Translations under genes and position numbers: made by a program | Shown: positions 17,201-22,781 of the stretch, one piece after another | Position numbering within the stretch: position 1 is the stretch's first letter | Layout of the letters: each line of letters opens with the position of its first letter | Notes under the pieces: generated by a model | What the model was told of the DNA's origin: nothing | Database searches by the model: none | The model's input: the letters and a program-made list of their open reading frames with translations, nothing else | DNA from: Caldifarciminota bacterium | Lineage (GTDB): Bacteria; Hydrothermota; UBA3072; B12-G15 | Assembly: GCA_021163525.1 (NCBI GenBank) | Contig: JAGGTX010000242.1 | Coordinates: 1-22,781 of the forward strand | Length of the DNA stretch: 22,781 nucleotides | Reading direction: 5' to 3'

Positions 17201-17445
17201 GTGTTTTCAAGTGTTATTCTGCTATTACTAACCCTGTCAACAATAGCTCCAGCAGCCTCTACAAACAACTGTATTTTTGCAAACATGTTTTCAAGGCTCT
17301 TGTTTATCCCTTCAATCTCTCCGGAAAATTTCAGGTTTGTATTGTATATTACCTCTGTAGAAGAGGAGATATCCTCAATAGATTTCATTATCTCCTGAAG
17401 ATGGAGTTCTATCTCCTTCAAGGTTTTTTCACCGGTCATTTCCAT
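14281..17445 (-). CDS. Cytoplasmic chemoreceptor-like protein fused to an SBP family 5 (oligopeptide-binding) domain
   Basis: 1054 aa. Residues 1-570 are long alpha-helical coiled coil with two chemoreceptor-tip-like segments. The first, about 127-161, contains HAGEGGKGFEVVAREL (compare the MCP tip 'ARAGEhGrGFAVVAdEV'). The second, about 413-447, contains ENLRILSLYAKLEAVRAED (compare 'TNiLALNAAIEAARAGE'). Residues about 575-1054 are an extracellular solute-binding protein family 5 domain of the OppA/DppA type: VNLDPAYIGDATSNFFVNQL, IRLKKGIKAHNGSEITAEDV, HPVGIGPYKFVEW, FKDVRVRRAMSHMVDREKYL and YNPERARELLREAGYPDG. There is no signal peptide, transmembrane helix or HAMP domain, so the whole protein should be cytoplasmic. 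E. coli SgrR is a known precedent for a cytoplasmic SBP_bac_5 sensor. As first gene of the operon and the only receptor, it presumably reports a cytosolic ligand to CheA. Ligand unknown. Confidence 0.9.
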   Translation of the reverse strand: MEMTGEKTLKEIELHLQEIMKSIEDISSSTEVIYNTNLKFSGEIEGINKSLENMFAKIQLFVEAAGAIVDRVSNSRITLENTTTTLGKIVSHYRSLLSSSEKALRGFEELERMGTKILELLERLESINKTSLSTARNAEIKAYHAGEGGKGFEVVARELGDFTKRSIVLVEDIMETIKTFKEESIQVREHFKKFEEPIQKLEDDVAALNEGIEYIKESFKKIEEYSKFLGDEGEKQDRMRTELQRFTGELSALSKNLLLNSSRANFITGQKITMGEILSFLFDQLRNIYDNEKYGGIARKKFVSYLSILSSLIEIINAELSSIDVNKMRQNLKMKDIDGLKDIIVRQEELAKEIASYADEAIGATRQLGETLEKMGEMNKSLLEKIEEIDKSLQRVIEGFNKLKKQGRDTVSATENLRILSLYAKLEAVRAEDENLLVIVEQMAELSSQFKSASMEIEEFVKGIRESIFSTSEGISEMGAYVGKTGKNLLQSENLLSEAEEGISYITSISNELLDTIKQQKDISNLFLEKITEVSSEMESNIRIYSELQSGLREEKEDVEALTTLIPSREFYIPEKTFSLYLNADGDPVNLDPAYIGDATSNFFVNQLYRGLFEFGFSARVYATIPEFVKISENGRRISIRLKKGIKAHNGSEITAEDVVFSYKRVMNSPNSIFFEAVEDIKVIDNFTFEIAMKYPYIPLFSNLATIAGAILPQDAGNLEIHPVGIGPYKFVEWQKGREFRLERFSEHIGGSGYADEIVMKIIPDSDEAIERFKAGELDIVSLGLSSIPKLEKDPELKRHMIKVNCLDIQYFAFCFNKIDETPFKDVRVRRAMSHMVDREKYLETLYMGHGIPARGVFPPGLDTYNPSLRGYEYNPERARELLREAGYPDGLPDKYYLDISDSKENVRRAQVLIDQFKQFGIKLEIRTRPWGEFLDFVHRGEAIMFLLGWNTDNGDPDNFLFPLFHSKSIGEGGNSTYYSNPEIDRLIELGMQELNPQRRIEIYREAERKILEDAPMIFLSHKYDIYLVQDDIMGFKPNPISHGTHYEHVYKEL

Positions 17446-17451
17446 AAATAA

Positions 17452-17480
17452 AAGTTAACCTATAATTTCTTTGATGTCAA
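17452..17480 (-). promoter_or_regulatory. Promoter of the eleven-gene chemosensory operon, leaderless arrangement
   Basis: On the minus strand: TTGACA (17480-17475), a 17-bp spacer, TAACTT (17457-17452), then 6 bp to the ATG at 17445. No Shine-Dalgarno is possible. Same geometry as the divergent promoter at 17512-17540; the two -35 boxes lie 31 bp apart. Confidence 0.7.
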
Positions 17481-17511
17481 GTATATGTTTTGATAAATCA
17501 CTATTGGTTCA

Positions 17512-17540
17512 TTGACACTTCATAAGGTTTTTATTATAAT
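17512..17540 (+). promoter_or_regulatory. Promoter of the SBP3 sensor/hybrid kinase pair, leaderless arrangement
   Basis: TTGACA (17512-17517), a 17-bp spacer, TATAAT (17535-17540), then 6 bp to the ATG at 17547. Both hexamers are perfect matches to the sigma70 consensus with optimal spacing. The expected start site falls on the ATG itself. Confidence 0.8.
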
Positions 17541-17546
17541 AAAAAT

Positions 17547-18626
17547 ATGGAAAGAAGTTCAATTTTCAAGGGAATGAATCCTGTATTTCTACTGATTTTG
17601 GGCATCCTTACAATTGCCCCCTTCCTCAGAGGAAGTGATGGAGGGCATCTGAGGGTTGGTGTGTATGATAATCCCCCAAAGTTCTTATTCACAGAGGATG
17701 AAAAAGTTACAGGGTTCTGGCCTGAATTAATGGACTACATTGCAAGGAATAGGGGATGGAGGATTGAGTATGTGCATATGTCCTTTGATTCCTGCCTTGA
17801 AGCACTTAAAAATGGGGATATTGATATTCTACCCGACATTGCCCCATCAATCCAGAGGGAGTCCATCTTTATATTCAACAGGGAACCCGTGTTTTATAAC
17901 TGGGCATTGATATACACAAGGCCCGGAGAGGATATACAATCATTCTATGACCTTAAAGGAAAGAAAGTTGCAATATGGAGCAAAAGCATTCATGGAATTT
18001 ACATAAAAAATACCCTTGAACAACTTGGTATCCATTGTGATTATGTTGAGTGTTGCAACTATATGGAGGTGTTTGATGCAGTTTCAAATGGTAATGCGGA
18101 TGCAGGTGTTGTTAACAGAATCTTTGGCCAGTTAATGGAGAGTAAATACAGGGTTGCAAGGACATCAATCGTCTTCAATCTAACACCTGTAAAGTTTGCC
18201 TTTTCAAAGAACTTCAGAAGAAAGGAAATAATAAAGGCTATAGATGAAGACCTGAGACGCTTGAAGGAGGATAGAGAATCCATTTATTACAAATTGATTG
18301 ATAAATATTTTTCAGGTTCAGAGGGCCCAAGGATTCTGAATGCCTTTACAGCGGAGAAATTGAACCTCTATTTCAGGATTCTACTGATACTTTTACTTAT
18401 CATATATATTATAAAAAAGTGGAAGATTATGCTTATGATACAGGGTTACCGGTTGCTTTTATGTAGTCTTGGATTTTCACTCATTGCATGGATCACTGAT
18501 TTCGTCCTTCTCCTCACAGGGAATCCATACACCAATTATTTTGACATTGTGCTTTTTATGGTGGGCGCTGTTTTTATGGGAACATGGTTCATATCAACCA
18601 TTCATAGAGAAGAGGAAAGATTATGA
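17547..18626 (+). CDS. Membrane-anchored SBP family 3 sensor protein
   Basis: 359 aa. A hydrophobic signal/anchor lies at about 10-26 (MNPVFLLILGILTIAPFL). A periplasmic bacterial solute-binding family 3 domain covers about 34-257: LRVGVYDNPPKFLF, the conserved GFWPELMDYIARNRGW, LKNGDIDILPDIAPSIQRES, DLKGKKVAIW and GNADAGVVNR. Three C-terminal transmembrane helices follow, at about 274-290, 301-323 and 331-352. Family 3 domains bind amino acids or other small polar ligands and are common sensor inputs of histidine kinases. Here the sensor lacks its own kinase; the kinase is the next gene, overlapping by 4 bp (ATGA). I infer that the two form a split receptor-kinase complex. No ABC transporter genes are adjacent, arguing against a transport role. 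Confidence 0.87.
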   Translation: MERSSIFKGMNPVFLLILGILTIAPFLRGSDGGHLRVGVYDNPPKFLFTEDEKVTGFWPELMDYIARNRGWRIEYVHMSFDSCLEALKNGDIDILPDIAPSIQRESIFIFNREPVFYNWALIYTRPGEDIQSFYDLKGKKVAIWSKSIHGIYIKNTLEQLGIHCDYVECCNYMEVFDAVSNGNADAGVVNRIFGQLMESKYRVARTSIVFNLTPVKFAFSKNFRRKEIIKAIDEDLRRLKEDRESIYYKLIDKYFSGSEGPRILNAFTAEKLNLYFRILLILLLIIYIIKKWKIMLMIQGYRLLLCSLGFSLIAWITDFVLLLTGNPYTNYFDIVLFMVGAVFMGTWFISTIHREEERL

Positions 18627-20398
18627 TTCCAATTAGCGCGATCTGTTTCATTGGACTTGGATTCATAATTGGAGTAATTATAATCATAATTAAACACTGG
18701 AACAGGCCATATCTAAAAAACATCAGGTTTCCTGGTATTGCAGTCATCCTTTTACTTGGATTTCTCCCGTTCAGTCAATGCCTTACACTGTTTGGTTATG
18801 GGTATGAACTCCTTAAGTTCTCAGAATACATAATGATCCTCCTTCCATTCGTCCTTTTCTTCTTCTTATTTGCGCTATTCTCCAGTAAAGAGGAGGCCAT
18901 GCTTTTGGAGAGTGAGGAGCGATACAGGACACTTGTGCAGGAGAGCAACGATGGGATTTTTATCACGGATGGAAAGAAATTTCTCTTTGTGAATGAGAGG
19001 ATGATGGATATTACAGGTTATACCCTTGAGGAACTTCTCAGTATAAATCCCTTCAAACTGATTCATCCTGATGAGGTTCACAGGGTAATCAATGGGGAAA
19101 AGAAACTGAAAAAACAGGGTTCATTGAATGCACTGAAGTCAAGGATACTTAGAAAGGATGGTAGTGCCCTGACAGTGCTTTTCAATGGAAAGATTATAAA
19201 GCACGAGGGAAAACTTGCTATGATGGGGACAATAAAGGACATTACAGATTTTGAAGCAATGCAGAACAACCTGCTAAAACAGGAGAAGTTGAGATCCCTT
19301 ACCATACTTGCAGGTGGTATTGCACATGACTTCAATAACTTTCTTACAGGCATCATGGGAAATCTCTCCTTACTCAAAATGGAAATGAAACACGCAAAAA
19401 ATGAAGAAATAATTGAAATCATTGATGAGGCACTTGTGGCATGCGGAAAGGCAAGGGGGTTGACTGCACAACTTATGAACTTCACCAGGAGTGGCACCCC
19501 TGTGAAGGAGGCAGCATCCATTGAGGAAATCATTAAGGAGTCAGCAGAATTTTCTTTAAGGGGTTCTAAGTCCCGATGTGAATTCCACTTCCAGAAGAAT
19601 CTACCCATATTGAGGATTGACCCTGTCCAGATCAGTCAGGTTATACAGAATCTTGTCCTCAATGCATCACAGGCAATGCCAGAGGGTGGGGTCGTGAGGA
19701 TATATGCGGCTGTGGTGGATGTGAATGAAAACTATCCATTACCTTTGACGCCTGGAAGGTATATAAAAATATCCATATTGGACAATGGAAAGGGAATACC
19801 TGAAGAACATCTCGGGAGAATATTTGACCCATTCTTCACAACCAGAGAGAAGAGTTCAGGGCTTGGTCTTTCTGTTTGTTACAGGATTGTGAAGAATCAC
19901 AATGGGCATATTGAAGTAGAATCTGAAGAAGGGAAAGGAACAGCAGTTCATGTGTATCTGCCCCTTGAGGAGGCAAATTCCATTGAAATCAAAAAAGAAA
20001 CTAACCCTCAAAGCATGGTAAGGGGAAGGATTCTTGTTATGGATGACGAGGAACTTGTGCGGGAACTTGTAAAGAGGGGTCTTGAAAAGAAAGGTATCAC
20101 TGTTGATGTAGCATCAGAAGGCGAGGAGGCAGTTAAAAAGTACAGTGAGGCACTTGGGTCTGGTTCTCCATACAATGCAGTTATACTTGACCTGACTGTT
20201 CCAGGAGGAATGGGTGGTGTTGAGGCGGCAAGAATGATGCTCAAGATGCATCCTGAAGCAAACCTGATTGTATCAAGTGGTTATTCTGAAGATATCGTTC
20301 TTTCGGAATACACAAAATACGGGTTTAAGGCTTGCCTTCCAAAGCCATACACGATTCAAAAACTTCTCAAAGCCATAGAGAAATTCCTCAGCGATTAA
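18623..20398 (+). CDS. Hybrid sensor histidine kinase (3 TM, PAS, HisKA, HATPase, receiver)
   Basis: 591 aa. Transmembrane helices lie at about 3-23, 37-58 and 68-87. A PAS domain spans about 97-210 (ESEERYRTLVQESNDGIFIT, ITGYTLEELL, IHPDEV). The HisKA H-box is GGIAHDFNNFLTGIMGN with H235. The ATPase has an N box (QNLVLNASQAMPEGG), G1 ILDNGKGIPEEH, F box FDPFFTT and G2 SSGLGLSVCYRIV. A C-terminal receiver (about 468-590) has D474/D475, phospho-acceptor D523 (ILDLTVPGG) and K574 (LPKPYT). All catalytic residues are present. There is no separate Hpt or DNA-binding response regulator nearby, so the receiver may act as a phosphate sink, feedback element or relay. The start is set by the ATGA overlap and an AGAGGAAAG Shine-Dalgarno. 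Confidence 0.94.
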   Translation: MIPISAICFIGLGFIIGVIIIIIKHWNRPYLKNIRFPGIAVILLLGFLPFSQCLTLFGYGYELLKFSEYIMILLPFVLFFFLFALFSSKEEAMLLESEERYRTLVQESNDGIFITDGKKFLFVNERMMDITGYTLEELLSINPFKLIHPDEVHRVINGEKKLKKQGSLNALKSRILRKDGSALTVLFNGKIIKHEGKLAMMGTIKDITDFEAMQNNLLKQEKLRSLTILAGGIAHDFNNFLTGIMGNLSLLKMEMKHAKNEEIIEIIDEALVACGKARGLTAQLMNFTRSGTPVKEAASIEEIIKESAEFSLRGSKSRCEFHFQKNLPILRIDPVQISQVIQNLVLNASQAMPEGGVVRIYAAVVDVNENYPLPLTPGRYIKISILDNGKGIPEEHLGRIFDPFFTTREKSSGLGLSVCYRIVKNHNGHIEVESEEGKGTAVHVYLPLEEANSIEIKKETNPQSMVRGRILVMDDEELVRELVKRGLEKKGITVDVASEGEEAVKKYSEALGSGSPYNAVILDLTVPGGMGGVEAARMMLKMHPEANLIVSSGYSEDIVLSEYTKYGFKACLPKPYTIQKLLKAIEKFLSD

Positions 20399-21011
20399 CA
20401 GTGTAATTCCGCACTATTGAATAGACACCCACAATTGTTGACCGGGAAGATGCCTTATCAATGTCAGAAAAGTTCAATGCCTCAATTATAATCTGATATG
20501 TTCCAGAGAAATTGAATATATTATCCTCTATTATTGCCATAGTATCTTCAGAATCATAATATCTGTACCATGTGAATCCACTCTCCCTGTTTTGAATAAA
20601 TATCTCCCAGTATTGGGGAAGTTCTCCTGATGTTTCCCAGATAATCGTATCCTTTTCACCAGAATTTATAACACCGTCAAACTTTATAAGGGAGAACCCT
20701 TCCGGTATTTTAACGGTTGTCTCCACATCTGGATAATCAGGACTTTTGAATTTCACCCTGAACTGGGCCCCGGGATAAACTTCACTTAAATAGTATCTTG
20801 ATGTATCCACCGGTGTAAAACTCCTTGAGTCGTTTATTGTTATCTGGACACCATCCGTGATGTCTCTTCCCCAGTCATCAAGAAAATATCCAAAAAAGTA
20901 TCCTTTCCCATCACAGTATTCAAAGACTGCATGAATAAACAGCCCCTCCTGAGATTCACATCCGGATAAGAATGCAAGTATCAGGAGAACCGCTATATAA
21001 AAAGTTCTCAT
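20388..21011 (-). CDS. Small secreted lipoprotein of unknown function
   Basis: 207 aa. A short signal peptide with the lipobox LSGC (MRTFYIAVLLILAFLSGC, Cys18) marks it for lipidation and export. The remainder is rich in aromatic residues, Asp and Ser and is predicted beta-rich, with a possible fibronectin/Ig-like domain around 105-205 (KFDGVINSGEKDTIIWETSG). I do not recognise a family. Its 3' end overlaps the hybrid kinase gene by 11 bp in convergent orientation. Promoter abuts the ATG. Confidence 0.75.
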   Translation of the reverse strand: MRTFYIAVLLILAFLSGCESQEGLFIHAVFEYCDGKGYFFGYFLDDWGRDITDGVQITINDSRSFTPVDTSRYYLSEVYPGAQFRVKFKSPDYPDVETTVKIPEGFSLIKFDGVINSGEKDTIIWETSGELPQYWEIFIQNRESGFTWYRYYDSEDTMAIIEDNIFNFSGTYQIIIEALNFSDIDKASSRSTIVGVYSIVRNYTVNR

Positions 21012-21016
21012 ATCAG

Positions 21017-21045
21017 ATTTTATTCACTTATGGTATTGATGTCAA
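21017..21045 (-). promoter_or_regulatory. Promoter of the lipoprotein gene, leaderless arrangement
   Basis: On the minus strand: TTGACA (21045-21040), a 17-bp spacer, TAAAAT (21022-21017), then 5 bp to the ATG at 21011. Its -35 box overlaps the -35 region of the alr promoter on the other strand. Confidence 0.7.
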
Positions 21046-21063
21046 GGGACAAATTGTTATAAT
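21036..21063 (+). promoter_or_regulatory. Promoter of alr, leaderless arrangement
   Basis: TTGATG (21036-21041), a 16-bp spacer, TATAAT (21058-21063), then 6 bp to the ATG at 21070. A perfect -10 with a near-consensus -35. The 10-bp stretch at 21036-21045 serves as -35 region for both divergent genes. Confidence 0.7.
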
Positions 21064-21069
21064 CCCATT

Positions 21070-22167
21070 ATGAGACCATCACGGGTGGAAATAAACCTTT
21101 CAGATTTTGAGGAGAATGTAAGAAAGGCAAGATCCACAATAGGTGATAAAAAGCACCTTATGGCTGTTGTGAAGGCTGATGCCTATGGCCATGGTGCAGT
21201 TGCAATCTCTATAAGGGCAATATCCGCGGGTGCAGATTGGCTTGGTGTCGGCATTGTTGAGGAGGGAATCGAGCTGAGGAATGCTGGGATCACATCACTA
21301 ATCCAGATACTGTCTCAGGAACTTGAGGAGAGGGTTGAGGAGATAGTGCGTTTTGACCTTATACCAACAGTCTGCTCAAGGGGCTTCCTTTTTGCCCTCC
21401 AGAGGGAGGGTGAGAGGCAGAAGAAGAAGATACCTATTGTGGTGATGGTTGATACCGGGATGGGAAGGTATGGGGTTTTACCGGAGGAGTTCATTTACTT
21501 TCTGAAAACAGCAAGGGGGCTTGATAATATAATCGTGATAGGTGCAATGAGCCATCTACCTTCAGCAGACACAGACCCTGAATTCACAGAGAAGCAGTTA
21601 TGTCTTTTCAATAATCTCCTGAATATTGCAGAATCAATAGGTATAAAATTAAAATACAGGTCTGTTGCAAACAGTGCTGCATTCCTGAATCATTCAGAAA
21701 AACTGAAAAACTTCAATCTCCACAGGCTTGGTCTTGTGCTGTATGGCATACCCCCTATTCCAGGTATGAAACTGCCTTACAGGCCAGTGATGAGGGTTAA
21801 AAGTAAAATTTCCTTCATTAAGACCATACCACCGGGCCACTCCGTGAGTTATTCAAGGACATTCATTGCAAAGAGGCCAACCAGGGTTGGCGTTGTTCCA
21901 ATAGGATATGCGGATGGATATGACAGGCACCTTTCAAACAGGGGATACATGGTCGTCCATGGAAAGAAGACACCCATTATTGGCAATGTAACAATGGATG
22001 CAACAATGATTGACCTGACAGGTGTGCCCGAGGCAAGGGTGGGGGATGAGGTTCTTATACTTGGAGAGAACATAAGTGCCTGGGATATTGCAGGCCTCAT
22101 ACAGACAGTTCCCTATGAGGTTGTATCAAGGATGGGAAAGAGGCTTCCAAGGATCTATCTTTCCTGA
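21070..22167 (+). CDS. alr: Alanine racemase
   Basis: 365 aa, typical length. A PLP-dependent fold III enzyme that makes D-alanine for peptidoglycan. Visible landmarks: the PLP lysine K35 in AVVKADAYGHG, the conserved DTGMGRYG with R133, the catalytic tyrosine Y261 on the second domain in GHSVSYSRTF, the PIGYADGYDR loop (277-286), and M309 in GNVTMDATMIDLT. All catalytic residues are intact. It follows its own promoter with no Shine-Dalgarno. No terminator-like hairpin follows the stop codon; the next promoter begins 13 bp later. Confidence 0.96.
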   Translation: MRPSRVEINLSDFEENVRKARSTIGDKKHLMAVVKADAYGHGAVAISIRAISAGADWLGVGIVEEGIELRNAGITSLIQILSQELEERVEEIVRFDLIPTVCSRGFLFALQREGERQKKKIPIVVMVDTGMGRYGVLPEEFIYFLKTARGLDNIIVIGAMSHLPSADTDPEFTEKQLCLFNNLLNIAESIGIKLKYRSVANSAAFLNHSEKLKNFNLHRLGLVLYGIPPIPGMKLPYRPVMRVKSKISFIKTIPPGHSVSYSRTFIAKRPTRVGVVPIGYADGYDRHLSNRGYMVVHGKKTPIIGNVTMDATMIDLTGVPEARVGDEVLILGENISAWDIAGLIQTVPYEVVSRMGKRLPRIYLS

Positions 22168-22180
22168 GAATAATTCCCAC

Positions 22181-22209
22181 TTGACACCTTCTGATGAATC
22201 TGGCATAAT
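22181..22209 (+). promoter_or_regulatory. Promoter of the CHASE2 gene, leaderless arrangement
   Basis: TTGACA (22181-22186), a 17-bp spacer, CATAAT (22204-22209), then 6 bp to the ATG at 22216. Confidence 0.75.
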
Positions 22210-22215
22210 TCCATC

Positions 22216-22781
22216 ATGAAGGAAACGCTCAAGGTTCTTTTAATATCTGTTACAGTATTCTTTGTAATTTTCCCCCTTGGGGAACTATTTCCTGTTTTGT
22301 ACAGGCCTATTGAAAGAAAATTCTATGACATAAGGATGTATCTTAATGTTGAAAACAAAAGGATTCCTGACATAGTCATAGTGGATGTTGATGAAAAGTC
22401 CTTAAAGGAACTCGGCAGGTTCTATGATTGGCCAAGATACAACTTTTCAAAGGTGATTGATGCAATATCCTCACAGAAACCACTTGTTATAGGTGTTGAC
22501 TTTCTATTTACAGAGCCTGATACATTGCCGGGCATCATGAGAAACATTTATAGAACCTTCCTTTTATCAACACTAAAAAAGGATTATCTGGTTGATTCAG
22601 TGCTTTCATACCTCTCATTTGACAGATACCTGATTTTATCCGTGGAAAAGGCAGGAAACCCTGTTTTTGCAGGTATGCTCACAAATGATACTATTATAAA
22701 TATAAGTGATGCAACATTGAAACTGCTGAAACTTCCTGATGCACCTGAGTGGCTTTCACCTGTCTATACTGGATTTATTTC
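22216..22781 (+). CDS. CHASE2-domain signalling protein, N-terminal part (truncated by window edge)
   Basis: The frame is open from the ATG to the right edge (188 codons and two bases). A hydrophobic N-terminal helix (about 6-22, KVLLISVTVFFVIFPLG) is followed by the start of a CHASE2 extracytoplasmic sensor: ERKFYDIRMYLN, then DIVIVDVDEKSLKELGRFYD, WPRYNFSKVIDAI and KPLVIGVDFLFTEPD, all hallmark pieces of the family. CHASE2 proteins usually continue with three transmembrane helices and an adenylate cyclase, kinase or diguanylate cyclase output, but that part lies outside the window, so the output is unknown. The start is supported by the abutting promoter. Confidence 0.87.
   Translation, partial: MKETLKVLLISVTVFFVIFPLGELFPVLYRPIERKFYDIRMYLNVENKRIPDIVIVDVDEKSLKELGRFYDWPRYNFSKVIDAISSQKPLVIGVDFLFTEPDTLPGIMRNIYRTFLLSTLKKDYLVDSVLSYLSFDRYLILSVEKAGNPVFAGMLTNDTIINISDATLKLLKLPDAPEWLSPVYTGFI

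Noticed and set aside
1..22781. CRISPR arrays, insertion sequences, tRNA or rRNA genes, phage or defence genes
   Set aside because: I saw no regularly spaced direct repeats, transposase motifs, terminal inverted repeats, tRNA T-arm pattern or rRNA-like stretch on reading both strands.

Overview
The window looks like a chromosomal segment from a diderm (Gram-negative-type) bacterium. It carries a TamB-family outer-membrane biogenesis protein, a lipobox lipoprotein and periplasmic sensor domains. Arg codons are mostly AGG/AGA and base composition is moderately AT-rich, which would fit a thermophilic or anaerobic candidate lineage. Species assignment is not possible from the sequence alone. There are no mobile elements, CRISPR arrays, tRNAs or rRNAs that I can recognise.

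Layout. (1) 1-640, minus: the N-terminal part of a GT4 glycosyltransferase that runs off the left edge. (2) 641-1050: a 410-bp divergent intergenic region with a long leader in front of (3) pruA-type 1-pyrroline-5-carboxylate dehydrogenase, 1051-2685, plus. (4) 17445 down to 2682, minus: a compact run of eleven genes, with gaps of 11 bp or less or overlaps, read as one operon. In order these are: a cytoplasmic receptor with two chemoreceptor-like signalling segments fused to an oligopeptide-binding (SBP family 5) domain; CheW; CheY; CheA; CheC; a large TPR protein; a DUF4388-TPR protein; a TPR-roadblock protein; two more roadblock/LC7 proteins; and TamB. (5) 17547-20398, plus, divergent from the operon: a membrane-bound SBP family 3 sensor protein overlapping a PAS/histidine-kinase/receiver hybrid kinase. 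(6) 20388-21011, minus: a small lipoprotein. (7) 21070-22167, plus: alanine racemase. (8) 22216 to the right edge, plus: the N-terminus of a CHASE2-domain protein.

How the genes may work together. The operon has a complete CheA/CheW/CheY phosphorelay plus a CheC-type CheY-P phosphatase but no CheR/CheB methylation pair. Its only receptor is soluble and carries its ligand-binding domain at the C-terminus. The output side is not flagellar: TPR scaffolds, DUF4388 and three consecutive roadblock proteins resemble the polarity and surface-motility regulators known around MglA-type GTPases, although no GTPase is in view. I infer a specialised cytoplasmic-sensing chemosensory system, possibly controlling surface motility, pili or envelope processes. 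It is the most interesting object here.

A second theme is transcriptional. Six genes or operon heads have a TTGACA-like box, a 16-18 bp spacer and a TATAAT-like box placed only 5-8 bp (mostly exactly 6 bp) before the ATG. This implies leaderless mRNAs. Most internal operon genes, and pruA with its long leader, instead have Shine-Dalgarno sequences.
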